DNA of 64,000 nucleotides from Spongiimicrobium salis (GTDB taxonomy: Bacteria; Bacteroidota; Bacteroidia; Flavobacteriales; Flavobacteriaceae), in NCBI RefSeq assembly GCF_043678055.1, contig NZ_JBHEQA010000003.1, positions 248,001 to 312,000 on the forward strand, in the 5' to 3' direction. Positions 27,312 through 36,583 of this stretch are shown piece after piece (position 1 is the first letter of the stretch; every line of letters begins with the position of its first letter). The position numbers and the translations under genes were made by a program. Under the pieces are notes generated by a model. That model made no database searches. It was not told the origin of the DNA and saw nothing but the letters and a program-made list of their open reading frames with translations.

Positions 27312-27806
27312 ATGATTTATAAAATACGAATAATTCTAGATGCAGAGGACGATATCTTTAGAGATATTGAGATAGCGGCTGACAGTACGCTGGAGGATTT
27401 TCACAATAGCATTACCCAAGCTTTTGGTTTTTTGGGTAATGAAATGGCTTCGTTTTATATCTGTGATGAACAATGGAATCAAGGCGAGGAGATTGCATTG
27501 TTCGATATGGGAGAAGGTGGTACGGACCTTCGCCTAATGGCCGAAACACGCTTGGAAGACTGTGTTAATGAAGAAAGTCCAAAATTGATTTATGTCTATG
27601 ATTTCCTTAGCATGTGGACCTTCTTTGTGGAGTTGGCCGATATTGTCGAGAAGGAAGACGGAAGATCTTATCCGAATATATTATTTAGTTTTGGAGAGGT
27701 TCCGGATGCCCCGCCCGAAAAAAAGTTTGAATCGGAAGCGCCCATGGATATGGATGATAATTTTGAAAATTATGACGATTTGGATTTTGATGAAAATTGG
27801 AATTAA
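27312..27806 (+). CDS. Plasmid pRiA4b ORF-3-like family protein
   Basis: The 164-residue protein begins MIYKIRIILDAEDDIFRDIEIAADSTLEDFHNSITQAFGF, the signature of the PF07929 (pRiA4b ORF-3/TnpR-like) family. DLRLMAETRLEDCVNEESPKLIYVYDF and an acidic tail (MDMDDNFENYDDLDFDENWN) follow. Despite the family name, no transposon feature is nearby; flavobacterial versions are ordinary chromosomal genes. Cytoplasmic, function unknown. It has its own promoter and may be read together with the NdpA-like gene 54 bp downstream. Confidence 0.88.
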   Translation: MIYKIRIILDAEDDIFRDIEIAADSTLEDFHNSITQAFGFLGNEMASFYICDEQWNQGEEIALFDMGEGGTDLRLMAETRLEDCVNEESPKLIYVYDFLSMWTFFVELADIVEKEDGRSYPNILFSFGEVPDAPPEKKFESEAPMDMDDNFENYDDLDFDENWN

Positions 27807-27860
27807 AATCACTTGACTTCGTTGAGCATCCCCTCATTTACCCTTACATAAACAGCACAA

Positions 27861-28919
27861 ATGATCAATCTTTACAGCACACAAATAGAGACAATTTCAC
27901 TACATCGTGTAGGCAATAAAAATAAAGGAGAATCGGTTTTTTTATCCGCAGAACCTTTTCACCTCAATGATGAGACCACGGGTCTTCTCAAAGAATATTT
28001 CTTTAAACCTTTTCGGGAAAAAGAAGAAAACTACTTCCGTTTTAATCACGAAGTGGATTTGGATTTTAATGCTTTGAATAAGATTGCTATGGAGACCTTT
28101 GAGGATTCCTCAACAATCCATGCCAATTCAAAAAAAATAGCCACGCATTTATTTGAACAATCCAATCATCCCCATATCAAAAGTGGCGAAGTTTATGTAG
28201 CGTATTTAACCGGGGTACTTTTAGACAATGTAAAAGTAGATGCTATCGGTATTTTTAAGAGTGAGCTGAAACATGATTTTATTCAATTTGAAGAAAAAGG
28301 GAACAATTTAGATATCCTGATACAGCAGGGGATTAACATCAATAAACTGGATAAAGGCTGTCTTATTTTCAATACGGAAAAGGAAGAAGGATTCAAAATA
28401 CTCTCCGTAGACAGTAACCGTTACGATACGAAATACTGGTTGGAAAACTTTTTGGGGGTCGATGCGCTTGCGGATGAAAACTTTTACACGAAGAATTATT
28501 TAAAATTCTGCCAGAACTTTGCCAAGGACGTTGTATTACCTGCCGAGGACAAGCAACAAGAGGTATTGTTCATGAATAAGGCTGTGAACCATTTTGCCAA
28601 AAACGATGAATTCGAGGAAACATCTTTTCTTAACGAAGTCCTCGAAAATCCAGAGTTAATTCCGGAATTCAAACATTATAAAGTAGAAAAGGGACCCAAA
28701 TACAGTATCGAGGACGTTTCCAATTTTGATATCGCCAACAAAGCCGTATCCGATGCGCGAAAAAAAATAAAAAACGTAATTAACTTAGATACCAATATTC
28801 AGATAAAAATGGATTTTATCAATCCAGAGTCTGCAGAAAAATTCGTAGAAAAAGGATGGGATGAAGAACGTCAAATGTATTATTATTTGGTCTATTTCAA
28901 TAAAGAAGAAAAGAATTGA
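27861..28919 (+). CDS. Nucleoid-associated protein NdpA-like (37-kDa family)
   Basis: The 352-residue protein fits the PF04245 nucleoid-associated family: an N-terminal ISLHRVGNK block, HIKSGEVYVAYLTGVLLDNVKVDAIGIFKSE (about 110-140), LDKGCLIFNTEKEEGFKILSVDSNRYDTKYWLENFLGVD (about 170-210) and a long charged C-terminal half. Family members bind nucleoid DNA, but the molecular role is not settled. It is a single-copy cytoplasmic protein here, in normal length, with the 3' end facing the convergent kinase-like gene 30 bp away. Confidence 0.85.
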   Translation: MINLYSTQIETISLHRVGNKNKGESVFLSAEPFHLNDETTGLLKEYFFKPFREKEENYFRFNHEVDLDFNALNKIAMETFEDSSTIHANSKKIATHLFEQSNHPHIKSGEVYVAYLTGVLLDNVKVDAIGIFKSELKHDFIQFEEKGNNLDILIQQGININKLDKGCLIFNTEKEEGFKILSVDSNRYDTKYWLENFLGVDALADENFYTKNYLKFCQNFAKDVVLPAEDKQQEVLFMNKAVNHFAKNDEFEETSFLNEVLENPELIPEFKHYKVEKGPKYSIEDVSNFDIANKAVSDARKKIKNVINLDTNIQIKMDFINPESAEKFVEKGWDEERQMYYYLVYFNKEEKN

Positions 28920-28949
28920 CCCTTGTTTTTTGACAAAGAATAGGATCCG

Positions 28950-30032
28950 TTATTTTTCGTAGAACTTCTTTTCAATGATTTGTTTCATACTCATATCCTG
29001 ATAATTTCGCTTTACAAAATCCAAAGCAAGCGTCAGGATTTCTCCCATAGTATTGCATTTTTTGAATTTGAGGTCCAATGTCAACTCGTAAATATGATTT
29101 CTTAGCATAATGATATTGTCGCTCATCGAAATAACATCTTCCCTACAAATATCGATCAGTTCCTCAATTCTATTTTCAGAACTAATGATTCGTTTTGCCA
29201 CAATCGATCGTTCTTCTATTTTATATTGATCCACAGAGCTTTTCTGCAATTTCTCTCGAACCAGTTCCACCATCAGGAAGTTTTCTTTAAAAAATTGAGG
29301 ACGATACACTTTTAGTTTTCCTTCAAAACATTGTTGATCAAAATCTATAGCGCGTATTTTATACACCACATGATCAAAATCGTGTGTAGGTACAATAACA
29401 TAATTATAAGATCGCATATCCCCCAGAAGTCGAATCATACAACGTTCATTGAACTTTACAAATTCCTTGGCCAGTTGCGCTTTTTCAGAAGCAGAACATT
29501 TTGGTAGCATCTCTTTGATAAAAACATCCCCGGGGATTCCGGCAATATGCTCCTCGATCAAGGTATCTTTATAAAGCAAAAAATTGAGATTGTAGGGAGA
29601 TAACATATGCTCCAATTCCAAGCCATATACCCGAGAAGCATCCGTTTTTTTTACATAGAAATAGGTAAAATTATCGTTGAGAATGTTCCGTACTTTGATA
29701 CGAAAGGGTTTGGAGTTTCCAAAGGTACAGTAATCTACGGCATCGATGTTCAAGTATTCAATAATGCGATCACTACCATCTGAATGGAGAATGGAATATA
29801 CCTTTTTCAGGCTTTGGTCGATTTCCCTTCTTTCCACATCAGAATAGTATACCCTAACCCATAAAGTATCGATATCATTGGCATCATAAACCACAATAGA
29901 GCCAGAAAATCGCAAGAGATCTTCATAGAATATCGGAATTTCTATTTTGCGATTGTATTGATGTAAGTAAGCATCAAGTCGCTCAGAAATAGGATAAGCA
30001 GGCTTTTTTTTGGACATCAATTTATCTTCCAT
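28950..30032 (-). CDS. Divergent protein-kinase/phosphotransferase-like protein, unknown function
   Basis: 360 residues, no signal peptide. I do not recognise the family name, but the middle looks like a kinase fold: YFYVKKTDAS with a Lys pair (about 128-129) and ELEHM as possible beta3-Lys and alphaC-Glu (about 139-143). LYKDTLIEEHIAGI could be the hinge (about 153-166). RLLGDMRSYNYVIV resembles the GDxxxxN catalytic loop, with D205 and N210, and AIDFDQQ (about 229-234) resembles the DFG/DFD metal motif. A helical C-terminal region (about 280-360) follows. It is convergent with the NdpA-like gene. Aminoglycoside-phosphotransferase-like or HipA-like activity is only inference. Confidence 0.7.
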   Translation of the reverse strand: MEDKLMSKKKPAYPISERLDAYLHQYNRKIEIPIFYEDLLRFSGSIVVYDANDIDTLWVRVYYSDVERREIDQSLKKVYSILHSDGSDRIIEYLNIDAVDYCTFGNSKPFRIKVRNILNDNFTYFYVKKTDASRVYGLELEHMLSPYNLNFLLYKDTLIEEHIAGIPGDVFIKEMLPKCSASEKAQLAKEFVKFNERCMIRLLGDMRSYNYVIVPTHDFDHVVYKIRAIDFDQQCFEGKLKVYRPQFFKENFLMVELVREKLQKSSVDQYKIEERSIVAKRIISSENRIEELIDICREDVISMSDNIIMLRNHIYELTLDLKFKKCNTMGEILTLALDFVKRNYQDMSMKQIIEKKFYEK

Positions 30033-30126
30033 GGACCACGACTTTTTTTAATTACAGTTTCGCTGTAACAAATTAAGGATTTACTCGTCAACTATACTAG
30101 ATATCAACTTAAAAAACCAACAGCTT

Positions 30127-31029
30127 GTGGAAACTATATTAAATGTAAACCACCTTACCAAAAAATTTGGCTATCTAACCGCAGTCAAAGACCTTAGTTT
30201 TAGCATTGAAAAAGGAAATGTTTATGGCATTTTGGGACCCAATGGAAGTGGCAAATCAACTACCTTGGGAATCGTACTCAACGTGGTCAATAAAACCCTG
30301 GGAGATTTTGCCTGGTTCAACGGAAACACATCTACTCATGAAGCATTAAAAAAAGTAGGCGCCATTATTGAACGACCTAATTTTTACCCCTATATGACGG
30401 CCGTACAAAACTTAAAATTGGTCTGTAAAATCAAGGAGGTTTCGGAAAGCAAAATAGAAGAGAAATTAGAACTTGTTGGCTTATTGGAACGTAAGAACAG
30501 TAAGTTTAAAACCTATTCTTTGGGTATGAAGCAGCGCTTGGCCATTGCTTCGGCCCTCTTGAACGATCCCGAAATTCTTATTTTGGATGAGCCTACCAAT
30601 GGACTGGATCCCCAAGGGATACATCAAATTCGTGAAATCATTAAAAAGATTGCCGCTCAAGGCACTACTATTTTGTTAGCATCCCATTTATTGGATGAAG
30701 TGGAGAAAGTATGCAGTCACGTTATCATTCTCCGAAAAGGGGAAAAATTATATTCCGGCCGTGTAGATGGTATGTTGGCCAGTTACGGTTTCTTTGAACT
30801 GCGCACAGATGATAAGGATGCCTTAATGGAATTCTTAAAAAACAATACCAGTTTTGGAGAAATCAAGGCAGAAAATGGCTCGATCACTGCTTTTCTTAAG
30901 GAGGAGATGTCTCCTGCCGTATTGAACAAAACACTATTTGAGAAGGGCATTGTACTTTCGCATTTGGTCAAACGAAAAGAAAGTTTGGAAGAACAATTCT
31001 TGGAATTAACGAAAAACGCAGCCAACTAA
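30127..31029 (+). CDS. ABC transporter ATP-binding protein (BcrA/drug-export type)
   Basis: A GTG start gives 300 residues. All ABC motifs are intact: Walker A GPNGSGKS (about 38-45), signature YSLGMKQRLAIA (about 138-149), Walker B ILILDEPTNGLDP, and the switch His in LLASHLLDE. A C-terminal accessory domain (about 220-300) is typical of ABC-2 exporters. It is followed 31 bp later by its permease. The substrate is unknown. It resembles bacitracin or lantibiotic-protection exporters, and a RiPP locus lies 5 kb downstream, but many flavobacteria carry this pair alone. Confidence 0.92.
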   Translation: METILNVNHLTKKFGYLTAVKDLSFSIEKGNVYGILGPNGSGKSTTLGIVLNVVNKTLGDFAWFNGNTSTHEALKKVGAIIERPNFYPYMTAVQNLKLVCKIKEVSESKIEEKLELVGLLERKNSKFKTYSLGMKQRLAIASALLNDPEILILDEPTNGLDPQGIHQIREIIKKIAAQGTTILLASHLLDEVEKVCSHVIILRKGEKLYSGRVDGMLASYGFFELRTDDKDALMEFLKNNTSFGEIKAENGSITAFLKEEMSPAVLNKTLFEKGIVLSHLVKRKESLEEQFLELTKNAAN

Positions 31030-31060
31030 AACCAATACCAATCAAAAAACCAACATTAGC

Positions 31061-31894
31061 ATGATACGTTTATTACAAATAGAATATATAAAACTATGGA
31101 ACAACAGGGCAAGTAAGGTGCTCATTATTTCCTATTTTGTCCTACTTACCTTTATTTCCTTGATTGCCGCCATTAAATTTGATATTGGCCCTATAAAATT
31201 TCACCTTGCCGAACTCGGGATTTTCAACTTCCCCTATATATGGCACTTTAACGCTTTTATTGCCGCTTTCTTTAAACTGTTTTTAGCAGTGGTCATTGTA
31301 TCTATGATGGCCAATGAATATAGCAACAAAACCATTAAACAAAACCTCATCGATGGCTTGAGTAAATGGGAGTTTGTCTATTCGAAATTTTTGACCGTAT
31401 TTTCCTTTGCAGCTATCTCTACCATTTTTCTTTTCTTGGTATCGCTCATTTTAGGCCTGGGCTATTCTGACTATAATGAAATTGGAATTATTTTTTCGGA
31501 CTTGGAATACCTTTTAGCCTATTTTGTGAAATTGGTAGGCTTTTTTGCCTTCTGTCTTTTCCTGGGCGTCTTTGTAAAACGATCGGCTTTTGCCTTGGGA
31601 TTCCTGATTTTGTGGGCGATTATTGAACAAATTGTTTTTGGACTTTTAGGTTGGAAAGTTACCTCTTGGGAAACAGCACAGAACATTAAGAATTTTCTTC
31701 CATTGGAATCCATGGCCAACCTGGTTCGCGAGCCATTTAGCAGGTTATCCGCTGTTCAAAATCTCGGGGAACAAATTGGGGAAAACTTCAAGTTTGACCA
31801 TACGGTACACTGGTATCAAATTGCGGTGGTCCTTGTTTGGACGGTAATTTTTGTCTATTTATCGTATGCATTATTAAAGAAAAGGGATTTATAG
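31061..31894 (+). CDS. ABC transporter permease (ABC-2 type)
   Basis: The 277-residue membrane protein has about six helices (near 19-36, 60-82, 110-132, 145-168, 178-197 and 252-271). It carries the ABC-2 family start MIRLLQIEYIKLWNNRASKV and MMANEYSNKTIKQNLIDGLSKWEFVYSKF. It is the partner of the preceding ATPase; together they make a homodimeric-type exporter. It sits 29 bp before the next gene, so the transcript may continue into the T9SS protein gene. Confidence 0.9.
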   Translation: MIRLLQIEYIKLWNNRASKVLIISYFVLLTFISLIAAIKFDIGPIKFHLAELGIFNFPYIWHFNAFIAAFFKLFLAVVIVSMMANEYSNKTIKQNLIDGLSKWEFVYSKFLTVFSFAAISTIFLFLVSLILGLGYSDYNEIGIIFSDLEYLLAYFVKLVGFFAFCLFLGVFVKRSAFALGFLILWAIIEQIVFGLLGWKVTSWETAQNIKNFLPLESMANLVREPFSRLSAVQNLGEQIGENFKFDHTVHWYQIAVVLVWTVIFVYLSYALLKKRDL

Positions 31895-31923
31895 TATATT
31901 GTCGGATAGAACCTATCTGACAC

Positions 31924-34329
31924 ATGCCTAAAAAACTAGTATTTATTCTTTTACTCTACCAATGTTTTTCATTTGCCCAGACCGCAAATGATTGCAGCAA
32001 TGCGGTAGTAGTATGCGGCAATAGTACGATAGCTTCCAATGCCTCAGGTTTCGGCATCCAAGAAATACCAGCAGGTACGAGCTGTCTTGTACGAGGCGAA
32101 AACAATAGCCTTTGGTTGCAATTAAATATAGCAGTATCAGGAGATCTTGCCTTTGTATTAAGCCCCGAAAGTCCGAGTCTCAATGTGGATTATGATTTTG
32201 CCATCTTTGCACCCAATGAGTCTTGTGGCAATTTCAGCACTCCCATTCGCTGTTCTTCCACCAATCCAATAAGTGCCGGACAAACCTCTAATACTACAGG
32301 TTTGAGCACTACGGAAACTGATCTTACGGAAGGACCCGGGGCAGACGGTAATGGTTTTGTATCCGCCATTCCCGTGCAAGCTGGGGAAACCTATTTCCTT
32401 TTGATCGACAGACCTATTGGAGATGGAGGGTTTAGTTTGGAATGGACAGGCACTTCAGAATTTTTTGAGCCTCCCGTTTTTAATCCCCCCACTGATATTG
32501 AACTTTGTATTGCCGATGAAGATACTACGGTTGATCTTAGTGCTGTTTCCATTTCAATTACTACCGATCCAACCGCCATTGTAGAATTCTATACTTCTTT
32601 TGCGAATGCCTTTGATCGTGACAACGCTGTGACGGATTTGGCAAATTTCCCGGTAATGGCTGCTGAAGTCCCACTTTTTGCACGAGTTCAAGGCCTGAAT
32701 GATTGCTTTGAAATTCTGGATTTCAGTATCATTTCAGAGAACTATATCGATCAGGATTTCGATACGGTAAATTGTGATCAAGATGGCAATGGTAGGGAAG
32801 GCTTTGATTTGGATGCCATTGCCAACACTATTTTCAATGCGTTAAACAATCCTACAGCGTACAATATTACATTTCACCTTGACGAAATCAGTGCGGATAA
32901 TAGCACCGGGCAAATTGTAGGTACGCCTTTTGAAACTGGGGCAATCACGATATACGCAAGAATTGCCTTGGCAACAGATCCCAGTTGTTTTGTTAGTGTT
33001 CCTGTATTTCTTGATATTGTGTTGAGTCCCATTCCCATAAGTTCGCAGCTAATACAATGTGATATTGACCCAACAAATTCCACGGATGGATTTTCGGCAC
33101 TAAACCTCAATCAGGTATTCTTGAATATTCCGGATATCGAAGATTTTGATTTCTTTTTTTATGAAACCATAGCCGATAGGGATGCCGACAACCCCATACC
33201 CAATCCCATTGGCTATATCAATACGATTCCTTTTAACCAAACCCTGTTCTATAGAGCCACAAATACAATAATCGGTTGTGAAAATTTGGGGGACCTTCAG
33301 ATTCAGATACAGCCCACAACGGTAAGTTTAAACAACCAAAGCCCTTTCCGGAGTTGCGATATTAACCCTAATGATGCGGTACTGGAAGGTATTTTTGATT
33401 TAGAAGCTATCCGCACCGAGAATTATCCCGGTCTAGAAGCTGCTCTATATGCCACCCTAGAGGATGCCACTTTAGAAACCAATCCCCTTTCCGGGGATTT
33501 CACCACCACATCGACTACCGTCTTTGCCCGTTTGGAAAATTCCAATCAATGTCAGGGTGTTGAAGAAATTCAACTGGAAGTGGTCCCCACCCCTGTATTT
33601 ATTTTAAATGACACCTTCTTTCTTTGTACCAACGACCCTCCGCTAACCATAAGTGGCCCTCCTGGTTTTGATACTTACAGGTGGCTACGAAACGTAAATG
33701 GTACGGAAGAATTGATTGAAACTGCGCAAATGGTCAATATTACCGAATTGGGGAGTTATACCCTAGAAGTAGGTTTTGTATACGATTTGGACCGAACTCC
33801 TTTTGTGTGCACCAATAGTGCTTCCTTTCAAGTGTTGCCTTCCAACAATGCCACAATTCAGGAAATAGAGGTATCCGATGTTTCAGATATCCAGGACAAC
33901 AACACCATAGCTGTAAGCGTAAGTGGTGAAGGGGATTATGAGTTTTCCATTGATGGTCAAAATTATCAGGACAGCCCTTTTTTCGAAAATGTCCCGGCCG
34001 GCTTTATAACTGTCTTTGTTCGCGACAAAAGAGGTTGTGGCATTAGCGAGGAATTGGTTTCCGTAATTGGTTATCCAAGGTTTTTTACCCCAAATGGAGA
34101 TAATGTCAATGATTTTTGGCAAATCTTAGGAGCCAATGAAATCTTTCAACCCAATACTTCCATTCATATTTTTGATCGTTATGGAAAATTATTGCAACAG
34201 TTAAGACCCGGCGATCAGGGTTGGGACGGAAAATTTAATGCCCGAGAATTGCCTTCTTCGGATTATTGGTTCAAAGTAAATCTTGAGGATGGTAGAGAAT
34301 TTACGGGGCACTTCACATTGAAACGATAA
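31924..34329 (+). CDS. Secreted protein with T9SS type B sorting domain
   Basis: 801 residues: signal peptide (about 1-19, FSFAQ), an N-terminal domain (NDCSNAVVVCGNSTIASNASGFG..., about 20-180) frequent in flavobacterial surface proteins, several beta-sandwich repeats with conserved Cys pairs (about 185-600), and a C-terminal type B domain starting PRFFTPNGDNVNDFWQI (about 717) and ending FTGHFTLKR. It is therefore exported by T9SS and probably cell-surface attached. It lacks calcium repeats. It follows the ABC permease by 29 bp on the same strand. Binding target unknown. Confidence 0.92.
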   Translation: MPKKLVFILLLYQCFSFAQTANDCSNAVVVCGNSTIASNASGFGIQEIPAGTSCLVRGENNSLWLQLNIAVSGDLAFVLSPESPSLNVDYDFAIFAPNESCGNFSTPIRCSSTNPISAGQTSNTTGLSTTETDLTEGPGADGNGFVSAIPVQAGETYFLLIDRPIGDGGFSLEWTGTSEFFEPPVFNPPTDIELCIADEDTTVDLSAVSISITTDPTAIVEFYTSFANAFDRDNAVTDLANFPVMAAEVPLFARVQGLNDCFEILDFSIISENYIDQDFDTVNCDQDGNGREGFDLDAIANTIFNALNNPTAYNITFHLDEISADNSTGQIVGTPFETGAITIYARIALATDPSCFVSVPVFLDIVLSPIPISSQLIQCDIDPTNSTDGFSALNLNQVFLNIPDIEDFDFFFYETIADRDADNPIPNPIGYINTIPFNQTLFYRATNTIIGCENLGDLQIQIQPTTVSLNNQSPFRSCDINPNDAVLEGIFDLEAIRTENYPGLEAALYATLEDATLETNPLSGDFTTTSTTVFARLENSNQCQGVEEIQLEVVPTPVFILNDTFFLCTNDPPLTISGPPGFDTYRWLRNVNGTEELIETAQMVNITELGSYTLEVGFVYDLDRTPFVCTNSASFQVLPSNNATIQEIEVSDVSDIQDNNTIAVSVSGEGDYEFSIDGQNYQDSPFFENVPAGFITVFVRDKRGCGISEELVSVIGYPRFFTPNGDNVNDFWQILGANEIFQPNTSIHIFDRYGKLLQQLRPGDQGWDGKFNARELPSSDYWFKVNLEDGREFTGHFTLKR

Positions 34330-34484
34330 TATTGCACGCCGTATTAGCGGCTTCCTCCTTTGTAGTATTACAAGTATTATATTACTATTATTTCCTATTT
34401 TTTTATAAGATTTTTATTACATTTACTAAGCATTTTATTAGAAATAAAAACAATTGTCCCACAAGTTCCCCAAAATCCGCTGTT

Positions 34485-36188
34485 TTGAATCAAGATATAT
34501 GCTTAAGATTATACGCTATTTCCCTTATTGGTTTTCTTTTTCTGGGAATCAGTGTGGTCCGTGCACAATCCAGTCATGATCCACAATATACGGATAAGAT
34601 TATCCAGGAAATAAAGTCATCCGATGTCTTAGACAGTCCGGCACTTGAAAATGCATTGCTGGAGCGTGAATATTCCGATTCCGATTTTGTACATATATTT
34701 CTTGACATCGCACAATCCTTCTATAGGAATGGAGCGTATAAAAGAAGTCTAAATTATATTGACCAGGCCCTAATAAAGGCAGAAAAAACACAAGACTGGC
34801 AATTATTATCAGAAGCTTACTTAAAACAAGGCAATTCTTATCTTCTGAACTGGCAAAATCAGGATGCTCTGGAAGCTTATCATAAAGTTTTGGAAATTTC
34901 CAAAAACAGCAAAAACAAAGAAAAAGAAGTTATTTCCAAAGTCAATATCGGCATCATACGGAATCGAATGAAGCAGTATGAAAAAGCCATCCAAGAATGT
35001 TTGGAAGCACTTGAAACAGTTGATCATACGCTATTAAAAAATAGTAAGAACCATGTAAACCTCCTCACCATCATTAGCGAATCGTATCTGGGAATGGAAT
35101 CCTACGATGAAGCCCTCCAATTTGCCAAAATAGGAATTCGAATAAGCCAGACAATAGATTACCCCAGAGGACTTATTGATTTATATACAAAAACGGGAGT
35201 GGTGCATTGCAAAGAAGAAGATTATACTTTAGGTTTTGAATATTTGGATAAGGCCCAACAACTTATCGCTTCAAAAAAAATAAAGGAGCAATACTTTCTT
35301 CAGAATATTCGCTACTACAGGGCGATGGCCTATCACGAACAAAGGGACTATAAAGAGGCCATTTCCCAATTGCTCCAATTTGTGCAGTACGCTAAGGGTA
35401 ACCGTAGAAAAATAAAAGTAAGAACCGTTGAAGCCTACCGTCTCTTGGCTGATAGTTACAAACAATATGGCGACAAGGATAGTTCTATATTCTGGTATGA
35501 TAAATATGTAAAGCTAAACGATCAATTTTTAGAAAGAAAATATGATCTGGTCAATAAAATTTACGAAACAGACACCCAAAAATTAGGGAATGAAATTGCC
35601 GTTCTAAAACAAGAACAACTACAGCAAAAAAAAAACAACACCTATGTGCTGGGTGTCGCTATTGCTATATTCATAGCCGCTTTGGTATTCCTTTTCTTTA
35701 TTTTTAAGAAATCCAATTCCAACGGAGGAAAATCCAATAACAGTATCAACAATACAAATGATGAAGACAAAACGAATTCTCCTTCGCTACAAAATGCAAA
35801 AAATGCCAAAGAAATTGTAATTCATACGGATACAGTAGGCGATGTCCTTAGGCGATTGGAAAAACTGGAGCATCAAGAGTACTTCCTTGATTTGGAATGC
35901 AATCTCCGTACCATGGCAAAAAAAGTGCGGACCAATGCCACGTATTTATCTGTCATTATAAACAACCATAAACACAAAAAGTTCATTACCTATATCAATG
36001 ACCTTCGCATCAACTATACCCTGGAAAGATTGCATAGTGATAAAAAATTCAGGTCATTCTCCATTAAGTCAATTGCCAAAGAAGTAGGCTATAAAAGTGA
36101 TTATTCATTTGCGAAACATTTTAAATCCAAGACCGGGGTCAACCCTTCTGACTATATTAAAAACTTGGGGAAATTAGGTTCCGTATAG
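34485..36188 (+). CDS. Membrane-anchored TPR transcriptional regulator with AraC-type HTH
   Basis: The frame is open from 34332 (TTG) but has no ATG or GTG before the signal peptide. TTG 34485 is preferred because it starts a clean export signal (LNQDICLRLYAISL...VVRAQ), giving 567 residues. In that numbering, periplasmic TPR-like helices span about 70-355 and one membrane helix about 386-408 (YVLGVAIAIFIAALVFLFFIF). A linker follows, and the C-terminus (about 470-563) is an AraC/XylS helix-turn-helix (SIKSIAKEVGYKSDYSFAKHFKSKTGVNPSDYI). It would sense something outside the inner membrane and act on DNA without a kinase step. It lies directly upstream of the two precursor peptides, so it is the likely regulator of that locus. 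Confidence 0.85.
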   Translation: MNQDICLRLYAISLIGFLFLGISVVRAQSSHDPQYTDKIIQEIKSSDVLDSPALENALLEREYSDSDFVHIFLDIAQSFYRNGAYKRSLNYIDQALIKAEKTQDWQLLSEAYLKQGNSYLLNWQNQDALEAYHKVLEISKNSKNKEKEVISKVNIGIIRNRMKQYEKAIQECLEALETVDHTLLKNSKNHVNLLTIISESYLGMESYDEALQFAKIGIRISQTIDYPRGLIDLYTKTGVVHCKEEDYTLGFEYLDKAQQLIASKKIKEQYFLQNIRYYRAMAYHEQRDYKEAISQLLQFVQYAKGNRRKIKVRTVEAYRLLADSYKQYGDKDSSIFWYDKYVKLNDQFLERKYDLVNKIYETDTQKLGNEIAVLKQEQLQQKKNNTYVLGVAIAIFIAALVFLFFIFKKSNSNGGKSNNSINNTNDEDKTNSPSLQNAKNAKEIVIHTDTVGDVLRRLEKLEHQEYFLDLECNLRTMAKKVRTNATYLSVIINNHKHKKFITYINDLRINYTLERLHSDKKFRSFSIKSIAKEVGYKSDYSFAKHFKSKTGVNPSDYIKNLGKLGSV

Positions 36189-36210
36189 CACGCAAAATTT
36201 AGAACAACCA

Positions 36211-36226
36211 CCCTATTTTGTTCAAT
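36211..36226 (+). promoter_or_regulatory. Shared upstream element, copy 1 (CCCTATTTTGTTCAAT)
   Basis: A 16-bp sequence identical to 36584-36599. It starts 22 bp after the regulator stop codon and 98 bp before the first precursor ATG. Its TTTTG could serve as the -33 box to a TATCTTTC at 36242-36249 (21-bp spacing). Candidate operator for the adjacent AraC-type regulator. Confidence 0.55.
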
Positions 36227-36308
36227 TTTGGGTACTTCTTCTATCTTTCAACACCAACAAAAAGTATATTGAGTGGAGAAATATACAATAAACTTTAAGA
36301 GCAACAAG

Positions 36309-36461
36309 ATGAAAAAAAAACAAATCAAAAAAATCGATCTAAAGAAATTTTCGATCGCGAAAATCACTAGTAAATCCATGCAAAGACTCCAAGGGGGCGA
36401 CTGTATTCCTACGGAAGTCGGCCATACGGATTGGGTATGTCCGACAAGTCAAATTCCTTGA
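36309..36461 (+). CDS. Double-glycine leader RiPP precursor peptide A (putative lanthipeptide)
   Basis: A 50-residue peptide starting ATG 36309 (the longer frame from 36273 begins at a non-ATG codon). The Lys-rich leader (1-30) ends MQRLQGG, the Gly-Gly processing site. The core (31-50) is DCIPTEVGHTDWVCPTSQIP, with two Cys and four Ser/Thr, suitable for thioether ring formation. The leader pattern (basic start, hydrophobic L-x-x-F/I spacing, GG end) resembles Bacteroidota class I lanthipeptide precursors. It lies between the TPR-AraC regulator and precursor B, 525 bp before lanC. Confidence 0.75.
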   Translation: MKKKQIKKIDLKKFSIAKITSKSMQRLQGGDCIPTEVGHTDWVCPTSQIP

Positions 36462-36478
36462 TATAAAGTGATATCCCC

Positions 36479-36496
36479 CCTTAATATGGATTAAGG
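36479..36496 (+). terminator. Small hairpin after precursor A
   Basis: CCTTAAT (36479-36485) and ATTAAGG (36490-36496) form a 7-bp stem with an ATGG loop, 18 bp after the precursor A stop. There is no immediate T run (a T6 follows at about 36516), so it may stabilise the mRNA 3' end rather than terminate. Confidence 0.4.
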
Positions 36497-36583
36497 AACA
36501 TGAAAGATGCGCCGCTTTTTTCTTTTAATGGAGGGCTATTGCTATGTACATCAAAAAGCACTACATCGCCCAACCAGATGCTG

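Noticed and set aside
27312..27806. Mobile element call based on the pRiA4b ORF-3/TnpR family name
   Set aside because: No transposase, inverted ends or target duplication nearby; the family is common on flavobacterial chromosomes.
30127..31894. Firm assignment of the ABC pair as lantibiotic immunity (LanFEG)
   Set aside because: There is only positional support, another gene lies between, and the same pair is common without RiPP genes.
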